This document shows, piece after piece, positions 10,201 through 18,381 of a stretch of DNA of 64,000 nt (positions within the stretch are counted from its first letter, which is position 1; every line of letters starts with the position of its first letter). The notes beneath the pieces were generated by a model. It made no database searches. It saw only the letters and a program-made list of their open reading frames with translations, and had not been told where the DNA came from. Position numbers and translations under genes: made by a program. The stretch spans positions 1 to 64,000 of the forward strand of contig CAKQOE010000003.1 in NCBI GenBank assembly GCA_934255545.1, read 5' to 3'. Origin of the DNA: an uncultured Clostridia bacterium (lineage in GTDB: Bacteria; Bacillota; Clostridia; Peptostreptococcales; Anaerovoracaceae).

Positions 10201-10391
10201 AAATAATGTTTTAAATGATATGCGTTATCTGCATAGCGGATAAATGTGCTTCCGGCAGGGGGAGCTGCATGTAAAGTGGATGTTACGTGAGGTATTGCAT
10301 GGGGATATGCTCATACCGCGCGAATATCATAAATAATTTATATTTTAAAGAAGAAGGCTCACGCCTTCAGGAAAGGAAAGGGTTGTAAACA

Positions 10392-10547
10392 ATGAAGCAA
10401 TTGATCGTAATGATCTCAATGATCATGGTAGGTATCGCTATCGCGGGTATCGTGTCAGGTTTTGGTGATAAGGCAGTGAGTCTTGGTGAAGCGGCGCAGA
10501 ACAAACTTGTTGTTGATGACGTGGTAAAGGTACCCGGCAGCAAGTAG
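10392..10547 (+). CDS. Mini pilin-like protein 1 (51 aa)
   Basis: A short gene with a strong AGGAAAGGAAAGGG site. The peptide begins MKQLIVMISMIMVGIAIAG, a membrane helix that starts at once with no leader. A polar tail follows (GDKAVSLGEAAQNKLVVDD). It sits where a Tad operon would carry its Flp pilin. It has no Gly-cleavage prepilin site, and no prepilin peptidase gene lies nearby. It shares the MKQ(L/F)IV start with the next two genes, suggesting local duplication. Being the major pilin is inference. Confidence 0.55.
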   Translation: MKQLIVMISMIMVGIAIAGIVSGFGDKAVSLGEAAQNKLVVDDVVKVPGSK

Positions 10548-10550
10548 AGC

Positions 10551-10691
10551 ATGAAGCAGTTTATCGTATTCCTGGCAATGGTATCCTTGGGATGCGTCCT
10601 TTTCAATATCATTGCCGGGGATGATGAAGGATCGTTTTACAGCAGCGCTAAAAATGTATGGCGCGCTGAACTGGAGATAGCAAAACAATGA
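10551..10691 (+). CDS. Mini pilin-like protein 2 (46 aa)
   Basis: Starts three bases after the previous stop and overlaps the next gene by ATGA. It begins MKQFIVFLAMVSLGCVLFN, again one membrane helix at the very N-terminus, then an acidic/polar tail (GDDEGSFYSSAKNVWRAELE). No function is recognised. The shared start with its neighbours and tight coupling support a real gene. Confidence 0.5.
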   Translation: MKQFIVFLAMVSLGCVLFNIIAGDDEGSFYSSAKNVWRAELEIAKQ

Positions 10692-11107
10692 AGCAGTTTA
10701 TAGTGCTGCTGGCCGTATTTCCTCTTATGATGGCTTTTATGCTTCAGTTCGCGGCTCAGCAGAGGACAGACTACAGGATACAGCTTATAAATAATGCTGT
10801 TGATAATGCGTGCGAAAAAGCGAAGACTGAGGGACGTTTTTCAGATGAGAATGTCAGCGGACTCAGAAAAACTCTTGCAGATATATCTGACTGCAGCGAG
10901 GAACGTATAGAGATAAGCGTTCCGGAAAATATGAAATACAGAACAGGATGTTATGATGACCGCGAGATGATGCAGTACCGCGTGGCTGTTCCGATAGACG
11001 GCATCATGGCTATGCCGGGGATGTTCGGTATATCTGCGGAAGAGAACAGTATGACATATGTGCTGGAGGACGAAATTTCGAGTGAGAAGATAAAGCCGTT
11101 AAAATGA
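10688..11107 (+). CDS. TadE-like pseudopilin candidate (139 aa)
   Basis: One N-terminal membrane helix (MKQFIVLLAVFPLMMAFMLQ) and an extracytoplasmic domain of about 115 residues. TadE/TadF-type minor pilins have this layout. The first six residues match the preceding mini protein (MKQFIV). Two cysteines in the outer domain could pair. The family call rests on architecture and operon position. Confidence 0.5.
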   Translation: MKQFIVLLAVFPLMMAFMLQFAAQQRTDYRIQLINNAVDNACEKAKTEGRFSDENVSGLRKTLADISDCSEERIEISVPENMKYRTGCYDDREMMQYRVAVPIDGIMAMPGMFGISAEENSMTYVLEDEISSEKIKPLK

Positions 11108-11135
11108 TAGTGTGACATAGAAAGGCTGAAGTGAT

Positions 11136-11705
11136 ATGAAGGTGTTTTTAACTTTTGCGGCGCTCTTTACAGTGAGCGTTAATATGATGGTGTTCCATGA
11201 TGATATGAGGATATATAACGGTATCAGGGGGAATATTGAAAGCGCAGCTGAAAATTGCGCTCACGGAGCGTCAACATATTTTGATCTTGAGTCGTACGCT
11301 GACGGCAGTCTTGTATATGACAGAGATCAGGCAGCTGAGCTTATAGATAATGTAAAGACTCGCTGCCGGGAAAGCGATTCAAAAGGGTATATAAACGACC
11401 TTCATGTCACAGCTTATTTTTTCGATGAATTTTACGAAGAGAAAAACGGAAAAAACATACGGCGAGGTATGTGCCATGTCGTGGAGGATGGGAGCGAAAC
11501 ATCTAATTTCAAGTTTGATTTTCCTTATGCGCATTATATTTACAGGGATACGGGCGCCGGGGACGGCGCGGGAGAACGGATAATGATCGAAGAGCCTTCT
11601 GTAGGGGTATTGGTGAAGGCAGATATAAGAGATCCGTTCCGTCAGCCTTTTATTGGAACCGGCAAAGTGACAGGATACTGTGTCTACGGCAATCAGGCAG
11701 CCTGA
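11136..11705 (+). CDS. TadE/TadG-like extracytoplasmic protein (189 aa)
   Basis: A short N-terminal hydrophobic helix (MKVFLTFAALFTVSVNMMVF) precedes an outer domain with IYNGIRGNIESAAENCAHGA, which resembles the helix after the anchor in TadE/TadG-type proteins. Last gene of the operon; a 12-bp hairpin follows 11 bases downstream. No named domain is recognised beyond this. Confidence 0.45.
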   Translation: MKVFLTFAALFTVSVNMMVFHDDMRIYNGIRGNIESAAENCAHGASTYFDLESYADGSLVYDRDQAAELIDNVKTRCRESDSKGYINDLHVTAYFFDEFYEEKNGKNIRRGMCHVVEDGSETSNFKFDFPYAHYIYRDTGAGDGAGERIMIEEPSVGVLVKADIRDPFRQPFIGTGKVTGYCVYGNQAA

Positions 11706-11715
11706 AAAATATGAA

Positions 11716-11742
11716 AATATGCTTTTAGAATAAAAGCATATT
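11716..11742 (+). terminator. Hairpin after the Tad-like operon
   Basis: A perfect 12-bp AT-rich stem with a GAA loop. There is no long T-run after it, so termination is possible but not certain. Confidence 0.45.
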
Positions 11743-11745
11743 AGC

Positions 11746-11774
11746 TTGATATGCAGGAATTCATCATATATAAT
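11746..11774 (+). promoter_or_regulatory. thrS promoter
   Basis: TTGATA (11746-11751), a 17-bp spacer and TATAAT (11769-11774). The implied leader is only about 85 nt, too short for a T-box. In it TTGCCGG (11789-11795) can pair with CCGGCAA (11841-11847) just before the ribosome site. Confidence 0.6.
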
Positions 11775-11864
11775 TAAGAGATGAAATTTTGCCGGTATAT
11801 CAGCTGAAAGACATGAATGTATTATATCAGGCTAAGCCTGCCGGCAAGTAGATGGAGGATAAAA

Positions 11865-13772
11865 ATGATTAAAGTTACACTGGCTGACGGAAGTGTCAGA
11901 GAGGCGGAAGACGGAAGCAGTGTCCTCGATGTTGCCAAGAGCATCAGCAGAGGTCTTGCTAAGGAAGCAGTTGCAGCAAAAGTTAATGGTGAGATACAGG
12001 GAACCGGATATGTTCTGACCGGCGACTGCACACTTGAGATACTCAAGTTCACCGATGAAGACGGAGCCAAGACATTCAGACACACCGCATCGCACATACT
12101 GGCACAGGCAGTGAAGAGACTCTTCCCTGAAGCTAAGCTGGCGATAGGTCCTGCCATTGACAATGGTTTTTACTACGACTTTGATCTTGAACATAGATTT
12201 ACAGAAGAAGATTTCCCTGCTATCGAAAAGGAGATAAGAAAGATCGTTGAGGAGGATCTTGAACTCGAAAGATTTGAGCTTCCTCGCGCTGAAGCGCTTA
12301 AGCTTATGGAAGAAAAGGGCGAGCCTTATAAGGTAGAGCTTATAAACGACCTTCAGGAAGACGCGGTCATTTCATTCTATAAGCAGGGTGATTTTACAGA
12401 TCTGTGCGCAGGCCCGCACTTATCTTCTACGGGTCCTGTAAAGGCTGTCAAGATCCAGAGCGTAGCAGGCGCTTACTGGAGAGGAAATGAAAACAACAAA
12501 ATGCTCCAGAGACTGTACGCTACTGCTTTCCCTAAGCAGAAGGAACTCGATGAGTATCTCGCTATGATCGAGGAAGCAAAGAAGCGCGACCACAGAAAGA
12601 TCGGAAAGGAAATGGATCTTTTCGCGATATATGAAGAGGGTCCAGGATTCCCGTTCTTCCTCCCTAATGGTATGGTCATCAGAAATGAGCTTGAATCATT
12701 CTGGAGAGAAGAGCACGCAAAGAGAGGTTATCAGGAGATAAAGACTCCGCTGATCCTCAATGAAGACCTCTGGCACAGATCAGGCCACTGGGATCACTAT
12801 AAGGAAAATATGTACTTCACTAAGATCGATGGTGACGACTACGCTATAAAGCCTATGAACTGCCCAGGCTCAATGCTCGTATACAAGAGGAAGATGTACT
12901 CATACAGAGATTTCCCTATCAGGATGGGCGAACTCGGTCAGGTTCACAGACATGAGCTTTCAGGTGCTCTCCACGGTCTTATGAGGGTAAGGACATTTAC
13001 TCAGGATGATGCGCATATATTTATGCTCCCTGAGCAGATAAAGCAGGAAGTCGGCGGAGTTATCGACTTTATAGATCATGTATATAATCTGTTTGGATTT
13101 ACTTATCATATCGAGCTTTCAACGAGACCTGAGGATTCAATGGGCTCTGACGAAGAGTGGAACGCAGCTACTGAGGCTCTCAGAGAATGCCTTAATGACA
13201 AGGGCATAGATTACGTTGTAAACGAAGGCGACGGAGCATTCTACGGTCCTAAGCTCGATTTCCATCTGAATGACTGTCTCGGAAGAACATGGCAGTGCGG
13301 AACTATCCAGCTCGATTTCCAGATGCCTCAGAGATTCGACCTCACTTATGTAGGCGCTGACGGTGAAAAGCACAGACCTGTAATGATACACAGAGTAATA
13401 TTCGGTTCTATAGAAAGATTTATCGGTATCCTTACAGAGCATTTCGCAGGAAAGTTCCCTCTGTGGCTCGCTCCTGTACAGGTAAAGATCTGTACTGTAG
13501 CCGAAAAGTTTGCTGACTATGCTGAAGCTCTTGCTGACAGATGCAGAGCTGCAGGCCTGAGAGTAGTAACTGATACGAGAAACGAAAAGATCGGTTATAA
13601 GATCAGAGAAGCGAGAAACGCAAGAGATTCTTATATCGTTACAGTAGGCGAAAAGGAAGCTGAGTCTGATGTTCTTTCAGTACGTTCAAGCAAGGAAGGC
13701 GACCTTGGCCAGATCCCTGCTGACGAATTTATCGCAAAGCTTGTTGAAGAGATAAAGACAAAAGCCTGCTAA
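11865..13772 (+). CDS. thrS: Threonyl-tRNA synthetase
   Basis: 635 residues, the usual bacterial length. It charges tRNA-Thr in the cytosol. Domains: TGS (1-60; IKVTLADGSVREAEDG), second additional/editing domain with HTASHILAQAVKRLFP and the zinc-site CAGPHLSSTG, class II catalytic core (PMNCPGSMLVYK, RMGELGQVHRHE, RTFTQDDAHIF, FQMPQRFDLTYV) and the anticodon-binding domain (PLWLAPVQVKICTV). ATG 11865 follows GGAGGAT and gives the standard N-terminus; an upstream in-frame ATG at 11817 would add 16 non-family residues. Confidence 0.97.
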   Translation: MIKVTLADGSVREAEDGSSVLDVAKSISRGLAKEAVAAKVNGEIQGTGYVLTGDCTLEILKFTDEDGAKTFRHTASHILAQAVKRLFPEAKLAIGPAIDNGFYYDFDLEHRFTEEDFPAIEKEIRKIVEEDLELERFELPRAEALKLMEEKGEPYKVELINDLQEDAVISFYKQGDFTDLCAGPHLSSTGPVKAVKIQSVAGAYWRGNENNKMLQRLYATAFPKQKELDEYLAMIEEAKKRDHRKIGKEMDLFAIYEEGPGFPFFLPNGMVIRNELESFWREEHAKRGYQEIKTPLILNEDLWHRSGHWDHYKENMYFTKIDGDDYAIKPMNCPGSMLVYKRKMYSYRDFPIRMGELGQVHRHELSGALHGLMRVRTFTQDDAHIFMLPEQIKQEVGGVIDFIDHVYNLFGFTYHIELSTRPEDSMGSDEEWNAATEALRECLNDKGIDYVVNEGDGAFYGPKLDFHLNDCLGRTWQCGTIQLDFQMPQRFDLTYVGADGEKHRPVMIHRVIFGSIERFIGILTEHFAGKFPLWLAPVQVKICTVAEKFADYAEALADRCRAAGLRVVTDTRNEKIGYKIREARNARDSYIVTVGEKEAESDVLSVRSSKEGDLGQIPADEFIAKLVEEIKTKAC

Positions 13773-13884
13773 TTACAAAGTTTGAATGATGATCGTGGTA
13801 AATATTAATATCCTGTGTTTATCATGTGATTTAAAAATTAAAAAGAGAATGAGATAGTGGATCCCGGCTTTGCGGCCGGGTATG

Positions 13885-13916
13885 ACGGGCGGTTCCATGC
13901 GGGACCGCCCGTTTTT
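13885..13916 (+). terminator. thrS terminator
   Basis: A 12-bp GC-rich stem (13885-13896 with 13901-13912, one wobble), loop ATGC, followed by TTTTT. Confidence 0.85.
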
Positions 13917-13932
13917 GCGCTGCGGGCAGCGC
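13917..13932. repeat. GC-rich hairpin (gcgctgc-gg-gcagcgc)
   Basis: Perfect 7-bp arms, directly behind the thrS terminator. Confidence 0.5.
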
Positions 13933-14035
13933 TTGATAGCTTTAAAGCATTGACGCGAAGAATCATGCAATTTATAATATACTGAAAAGAGTTAACAGGA
14001 TCGGCTTTAAACCATTAGATATTTGATATATTATG

Positions 14036-14052
14036 GATACGCCGGGCGTATC
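14036..14052. repeat. GC hairpin with GCCGGGC core (gatacgc-cgg-gcgtatc)
   Basis: Perfect 7-bp arms with CGG loop, 82 bases before the DUF2007 gene. Belongs to the variable-arm hairpin set. Confidence 0.65.
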
Positions 14053-14133
14053 GGGGAATGAAGTGATCCTATATTAATATAATGTTAATTATTGATCATC
14101 AAATGATAAGTATATGAAAGGAAGACTTAATAA

Positions 14134-14481
14134 ATGTTTTTCGGAAGAAATAAAAATAAAGAGCATGAGCCGTGGCGTGACGGAGTTTATCTGACGACTG
14201 TTCAGACTACGTTTGAGGCTGATATCATAGAGTCTAAGCTAAGCGGTGAGGGTATACCGTGTATCAGAAGATATGAAGGAGGCGGAAATTATCTTGAGAT
14301 AGTTTTCGGGCAGCAGAATGTGTTTCCGATAGAAATATACGTGCCTGAGGATGCGCTTGAGAGAGCCAAAGAAGCCATAGTAAGCGTGCCGATCGATGAT
14401 GATTTCGAAGAGGCCGACGAAGAAGGAACGGACATAGATGAAGGATCAGCCGGGCAGGAGAAAGAAAACGATAATGAGTAA
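14134..14481 (+). CDS. DUF2007-type small protein
   Basis: 115 residues. The N-terminal 75 fit the DUF2007 'putative signal transducing protein' fold (YLTTVQTTFEADIIESKLSGEGIPCI... IYVPEDALERAKEAI). The C-terminal 35 residues are very acidic and probably disordered. Its function is not known. It overlaps the aroD-aroK gene by eight bases, so the two are co-translated. Confidence 0.75.
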   Translation: MFFGRNKNKEHEPWRDGVYLTTVQTTFEADIIESKLSGEGIPCIRRYEGGGNYLEIVFGQQNVFPIEIYVPEDALERAKEAIVSVPIDDDFEEADEEGTDIDEGSAGQEKENDNE

Positions 14482-15832
14482 TATTGTGGAAGTTAATGGA
14501 TTAAAAATAGGTGAGGGAATGCCGAAGATCTGCGTTCCGGTCGTTGCTGAAAATATAGAGGAGATAAAAAAGCAGGCAGGCAGGATCATGTTTACGCCTG
14601 CAGACATAGTTGAATGGCGTGTCGATCATCTGAAAAAGGCTGATGATATACCGTCTGTCCTTGTCGCGCTCGACAAGCTGCGCCAGTATCTTTCTGAAAA
14701 GCCGGTACTGTTTACGTTCAGAACGGCAGCAGAAGGCGGAGAAAAAGCTGTTTCAGCAGAAAAGTATGTTGAACTGTATGAAGCCGTGATAGAGTCGGGA
14801 AAGGCAGAGCTTGTAGATATAGAGCTTATGCTTGGTGATGATGTCGCAGGCAGACTCGTAAAAAAAGCTCGTGAAAACGGGGTCAGGACGGTGCTTTCGA
14901 ATCATGATTTTAATGCGACTCCGCCTGTGGAAGTCATGACAGAGCGCTTGATGAAAATGAAGGCGCTTGGCGCAGATATCGCTAAAATAGCGGTCATGCC
15001 GGAAAATTCAGGAGATGTGCTGTCATTGTTCGCGGCATCCGAAAATATGAAGCGCATGGAAGACGCTATACCTGTGATAACGATCTCGATGGGGCCGACG
15101 GGCCTTATATCAAGGATAGCAGGTGAAACATTCGGTTCTGCAGTTACATTTGCATCTGCAGGAAAAGCGTCCGCGCCGGGGCAGATAGACGCTGATGAGC
15201 TGGATGCAGTGTTAAATACTGTACATCATGCCATGGGAGAGCCTCAGCGCGGCGGAACAGGAGTATGCTGCGGTGAAACAGAAACAGCCGGTAAAAGAAA
15301 CAATGTGGTACTCATAGGTTTTATGGGCACCGGAAAGACTACTGTAGCGCGCAGGATAGCTGAAAAGACAGGTTACGACATCAAAGAGATGGACGAGATG
15401 ATAGAAAATGATATGGGTATGAGCGTGGCACAGATCTTTCAGGATTATGGCGAGCCGTATTTCAGAGATCTTGAAAGCGATATGGCTCAGCGTGTGGCTG
15501 CTTCAGAAAGAGTTGTCATATCATGCGGCGGAGGAACGGTGCTGCGCCGTAAAAATGTCGATGCTCTAAAGTCTTCAGGCAGTATCGTGCTTCTGAGAGC
15601 AAAGCCTGAAACAGTGTTGGAACGTGTGAAAAAAAACGGCGATAAGCGCCCTCTGCTCAGCAGATACCAGAGCAGGGGCTATATATCATGGCTCATGAAA
15701 AAAAGGAGCGATATATATGCTGACGCAGCCGACTATATCATAAACGTTGACGGACGCACGGCTGACGACATAGCTGATGAGATAATAGAGTATATAGGTA
15801 TCGGCGGCTCTGATCAGGACGGGTCTAAGTAA
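14474..15832 (+). CDS. 3-dehydroquinate dehydratase (type I) - shikimate kinase fusion
   Basis: 452 residues joining two steps of the shikimate pathway. Residues 1-255 form a type I dehydroquinase: EWRVDHL, the general-base histidine in HDFNATP (H144) and the Schiff-base lysine in IAKIAVMP (K171), near the E. coli AroD H143/K170 numbering. Residues 275-452 form shikimate kinase with P-loop GFMGTGKTT (282-290), the ESDMAQR region and the RPLLSR lid. The intermediate shikimate dehydrogenase is not in the fusion, so the two domains do not catalyse consecutive steps. I chose ATG 14474; further upstream codons would add non-family sequence. Confidence 0.93.
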   Translation: MSNIVEVNGLKIGEGMPKICVPVVAENIEEIKKQAGRIMFTPADIVEWRVDHLKKADDIPSVLVALDKLRQYLSEKPVLFTFRTAAEGGEKAVSAEKYVELYEAVIESGKAELVDIELMLGDDVAGRLVKKARENGVRTVLSNHDFNATPPVEVMTERLMKMKALGADIAKIAVMPENSGDVLSLFAASENMKRMEDAIPVITISMGPTGLISRIAGETFGSAVTFASAGKASAPGQIDADELDAVLNTVHHAMGEPQRGGTGVCCGETETAGKRNNVVLIGFMGTGKTTVARRIAEKTGYDIKEMDEMIENDMGMSVAQIFQDYGEPYFRDLESDMAQRVAASERVVISCGGGTVLRRKNVDALKSSGSIVLLRAKPETVLERVKKNGDKRPLLSRYQSRGYISWLMKKRSDIYADAADYIINVDGRTADDIADEIIEYIGIGGSDQDGSK

Positions 15833-15850
15833 AAGCAATAAAATATATAA

Positions 15851-15893
15851 TGCGGGGCGGACGGCATTAAATGTGCCTTTCGTCCTGTTTTTT
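15851..15893 (+). terminator. Probable terminator after aroD-aroK fusion
   Basis: An imperfect GC stem (GGACGGCA pairing with TGCC..CGTCC, bulged) followed by seven T residues. Confidence 0.5.
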
Positions 15894-16073
15894 TATTTAT
15901 AATAGCAAATGATCATGCGTATGCTGCATGCATATCCTAAAGTATACTGTTTCCGGATAAAATATATGTATACAATAAAATCTAAAAAATATATATCAGT
16001 TACATACAAAAATATAATATAATGAATACGAAATCGACTGTATGCTTTTAAACGCATGCTGTTGATGATCAGT

Positions 16074-16088
16074 CCGCGCCCGGCGCGG
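16074..16088. repeat. GC hairpin with GCCCGGC core (ccgcgc-ccg-gcgcgg)
   Basis: 6-bp arms with CCG loop, 43 bases before the permease start. Confidence 0.6.
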
Positions 16089-16130
16089 GAGTATCAGTTA
16101 AAGCTGAATTTGTTTACAGGAGATCGTATT

Positions 16131-17546
16131 ATGGAAGAAAAGAAAACTGTGATGGTAAGATCGCTGTCTAAATGGAACCTGCTTTCCATAGGTATCGGCG
16201 CAGTCATCGGATGGTCATGGGTGATCTATGCAGGCTACTGGAGTGTTACTCCGGGGACCGGAGGCGGTATATTTGCATTTATTGTGGCGGCGCTTTTGTG
16301 CAGCCTTATAGGGCTTATATATGCCGAGCTTACTTCAGCGTTTCCTAAGATTGGCGTTGACGTCAGCATAACGTTTCTGGGACTTGGGCAGATACCGGCG
16401 CTCATAGTCAGCTGGTGCGTCATACTGCTGTGGGTCGGATTCATACTCGTTGAGGCGATAATGTTTCCTATAATACTCGGCAATCTCGGTATAAATATAC
16501 CTGTGATCGGTGAGATGTACACGGTGATGGGCAAGCCGGTAATGCTCTCAAACGTCATTATAGCTATAATTTTCAATACATTTTTTGCATTTATAAATTA
16601 TCGCGGAGTAAAATTGTCAGGCTGGATACAGACGGCCGCTGTAGCTATACTGACTATCGCAGCGGTATTTTTCTGCGGCTCAGGGATAGCAAGGGGTGTT
16701 GCGTCCAACGCGCAGCCGCTGTTTACCGATGCTGCGGGCCTGACGACGATAATGCTCATGGTTCCGGGATTTCTGAGCGGGTTCAACGCTATACCGCAGG
16801 CTGTTGAAGAGACGAATATAGCGCCAAAGACTGTAGGGCGCCTCGTGCTGATGACAGTGTGGGGATCAGCGCTTTTCTACATACTCATAATACTCGGACT
16901 GGCGTTCGCTATGCCCGAATCACAGCGCGCAGGTGACGGACTCGTTGTAGTTCAGGCTGTGGGCATGCTTTTTGGCGGTTCAAAGATCGCTACAGGCTTT
17001 GTAACATTTGCATCTCTGCTCGGTATGCTGACTACATGGAATGCAGCGTATATAGCGGGCAGCCGCTTCCTTTACGGGCTGGCCAGAGCAAAGATGATAC
17101 CTGATAAGCTGGCGGTGCTCCACCCTGTTTACGGAACGCCTAAGAATGCTATCATACTTATGTTTCTGCTGGGGACAGCAGCTCCGTTCCTCGGAACGAA
17201 TTCGGTCATTTATGTAGGCATTATGGATATAAGCTCATTTGGCCTTATAGTAACATGGCTTTTCGTGACATTCGCATTCCTGCGCCTCAGAAAGACTATG
17301 CCGGACATAAAGAGGCCGTACACAGTTCCGTGCGGAAGCGTTATAGGCTGGATATCGGTGGTATTCTGCATCGCGTACCTGTTCATATACACACCTTGGG
17401 GACCTTCCGGCCTGCTGCCTGTAGAATGGGCCGGGCTCGCGGTCCTCGCAGTCGTAGCGGTCATCGTTTACTTTGCGTATAATATCCGCGGCGGTAAGAT
17501 GGACTACGAAGAACGCAAGAAGCTGCTCATAGGCGATGATGAATAA
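16131..17546 (+). CDS. APC-superfamily amino acid/amine permease
   Basis: 471 residues with about 12 membrane helices. The first helix has the APC signature (WNLLSIGIGAVIGWSWVIYA) where amino-acid carriers bind the substrate backbone. The ATG at 16131 follows a CAGGAGA site; an upstream in-frame ATG (16056) would add 25 non-family residues and cross a GC hairpin. It heads a cassette with a crotonase-family enzyme and a CoA-transferase, so the cargo is probably degraded through a CoA ester. The cargo itself cannot be read from the sequence. Confidence 0.85.
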   Translation: MEEKKTVMVRSLSKWNLLSIGIGAVIGWSWVIYAGYWSVTPGTGGGIFAFIVAALLCSLIGLIYAELTSAFPKIGVDVSITFLGLGQIPALIVSWCVILLWVGFILVEAIMFPIILGNLGINIPVIGEMYTVMGKPVMLSNVIIAIIFNTFFAFINYRGVKLSGWIQTAAVAILTIAAVFFCGSGIARGVASNAQPLFTDAAGLTTIMLMVPGFLSGFNAIPQAVEETNIAPKTVGRLVLMTVWGSALFYILIILGLAFAMPESQRAGDGLVVVQAVGMLFGGSKIATGFVTFASLLGMLTTWNAAYIAGSRFLYGLARAKMIPDKLAVLHPVYGTPKNAIILMFLLGTAAPFLGTNSVIYVGIMDISSFGLIVTWLFVTFAFLRLRKTMPDIKRPYTVPCGSVIGWISVVFCIAYLFIYTPWGPSGLLPVEWAGLAVLAVVAVIVYFAYNIRGGKMDYEERKKLLIGDDE

Positions 17547-17576
17547 ATCAATAATGAATAAGTAAAATACAGTCCA

Positions 17577-17589
17577 GCCGCCCGGCGGC
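17577..17589. repeat. Short GC hairpin with GCCCGGC core (gccgc-ccg-gcggc)
   Basis: 5-bp arms, just before the ribosome site of the next gene. Confidence 0.5.
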
Positions 17590-17607
17590 CAAAAGGAGGA
17601 TATCCCG

Positions 17608-18372
17608 ATGGATTTTATTAAAAAGGAAATAAAAGATCATATAGCGTACATAACGATAAACAGACCGCCTGCGAACGCGATGAACAGGCAGCTTTATGAG
17701 GAGCTTGGCGCGGCATTCAACATGCTTTACGATGAGCTTGACGATGTGAGGATAGCGATACTCACTGCAGAGGGCAGACAGTTCATAGCGGGCAACGATC
17801 TCGGAGAGATAGACGAGAGCGGCGTTGCTGACATGGCGTTTCAGGCAAATTACTTCAACAACTGCATACAGGCTATCGTGAACAGCCCTGTTCCTGTCAT
17901 AGGCGCTATAAACGGCGCCGCGGTAGGCGCGGGATTTTGCGTGGCTGCTTCGTGCGATGTGCTCGTTGCAGCGGAGGGTGCGCGTTTCGGACTTCCCGAA
18001 ATGAAGGTCGGCGTGCTTGGAGGAATGGCGTTCCTGCCGTCCATGGTCCCTCAGAAGCTCGGACGCTACATGACTCTGACAGGCGCGCTCATGCCGGCTG
18101 AAAAGCTTGAAGCTTATGGATCTGTACACAGTGTAGTGCCTCGCGAAAAGCTGATCGAAGAGGCTGAAAAAATAGCTGAAGAAGCTATGAGCGCTCCGCC
18201 GCTCAGTCTGAGAGCCTGGAAAAAATGCGTGAAATATATAGACAGGCTTGATTTTGCAAGTATAGAGCATATAACGGATCTTGCTTTCTTTGACCTTATG
18301 GATACAGAAGACTCAAAGGAAGCGGTAAATGCATTTATGGAAAAGCGCAAGCCGGAGTACAAGGGCAGATAA
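17608..18372 (+). CDS. Enoyl-CoA hydratase/isomerase (crotonase) family protein
   Basis: 254 residues, normal family length. Crotonase markers are AGNDLGEI (first oxyanion-hole segment), INGAAVGAGFCVAASCDV (second oxyanion loop) and FGLPEMKVGVLGGMAFLP. The E at LPEMKVGV fits one hydratase glutamate; the second catalytic acid position is not clear. Members related to carnitinyl-CoA dehydratase CaiD look alike, so carnitine or crotonobetaine chemistry is one option. AAAAGGAGG precedes the start. Confidence 0.85.
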   Translation: MDFIKKEIKDHIAYITINRPPANAMNRQLYEELGAAFNMLYDELDDVRIAILTAEGRQFIAGNDLGEIDESGVADMAFQANYFNNCIQAIVNSPVPVIGAINGAAVGAGFCVAASCDVLVAAEGARFGLPEMKVGVLGGMAFLPSMVPQKLGRYMTLTGALMPAEKLEAYGSVHSVVPREKLIEEAEKIAEEAMSAPPLSLRAWKKCVKYIDRLDFASIEHITDLAFFDLMDTEDSKEAVNAFMEKRKPEYKGR

Positions 18373-18381
18373 AGCGGAGCA

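Larger units (their letters stand above)
13773..14133. other. Intergenic with terminators and hairpins
   Basis: No gene is seen. It holds a strong terminator for thrS, a CCCGGC/GCCGGG stem (13863-13880), two further GC hairpins and an AT-rich leader before the DUF2007 gene. Confidence 0.6.
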
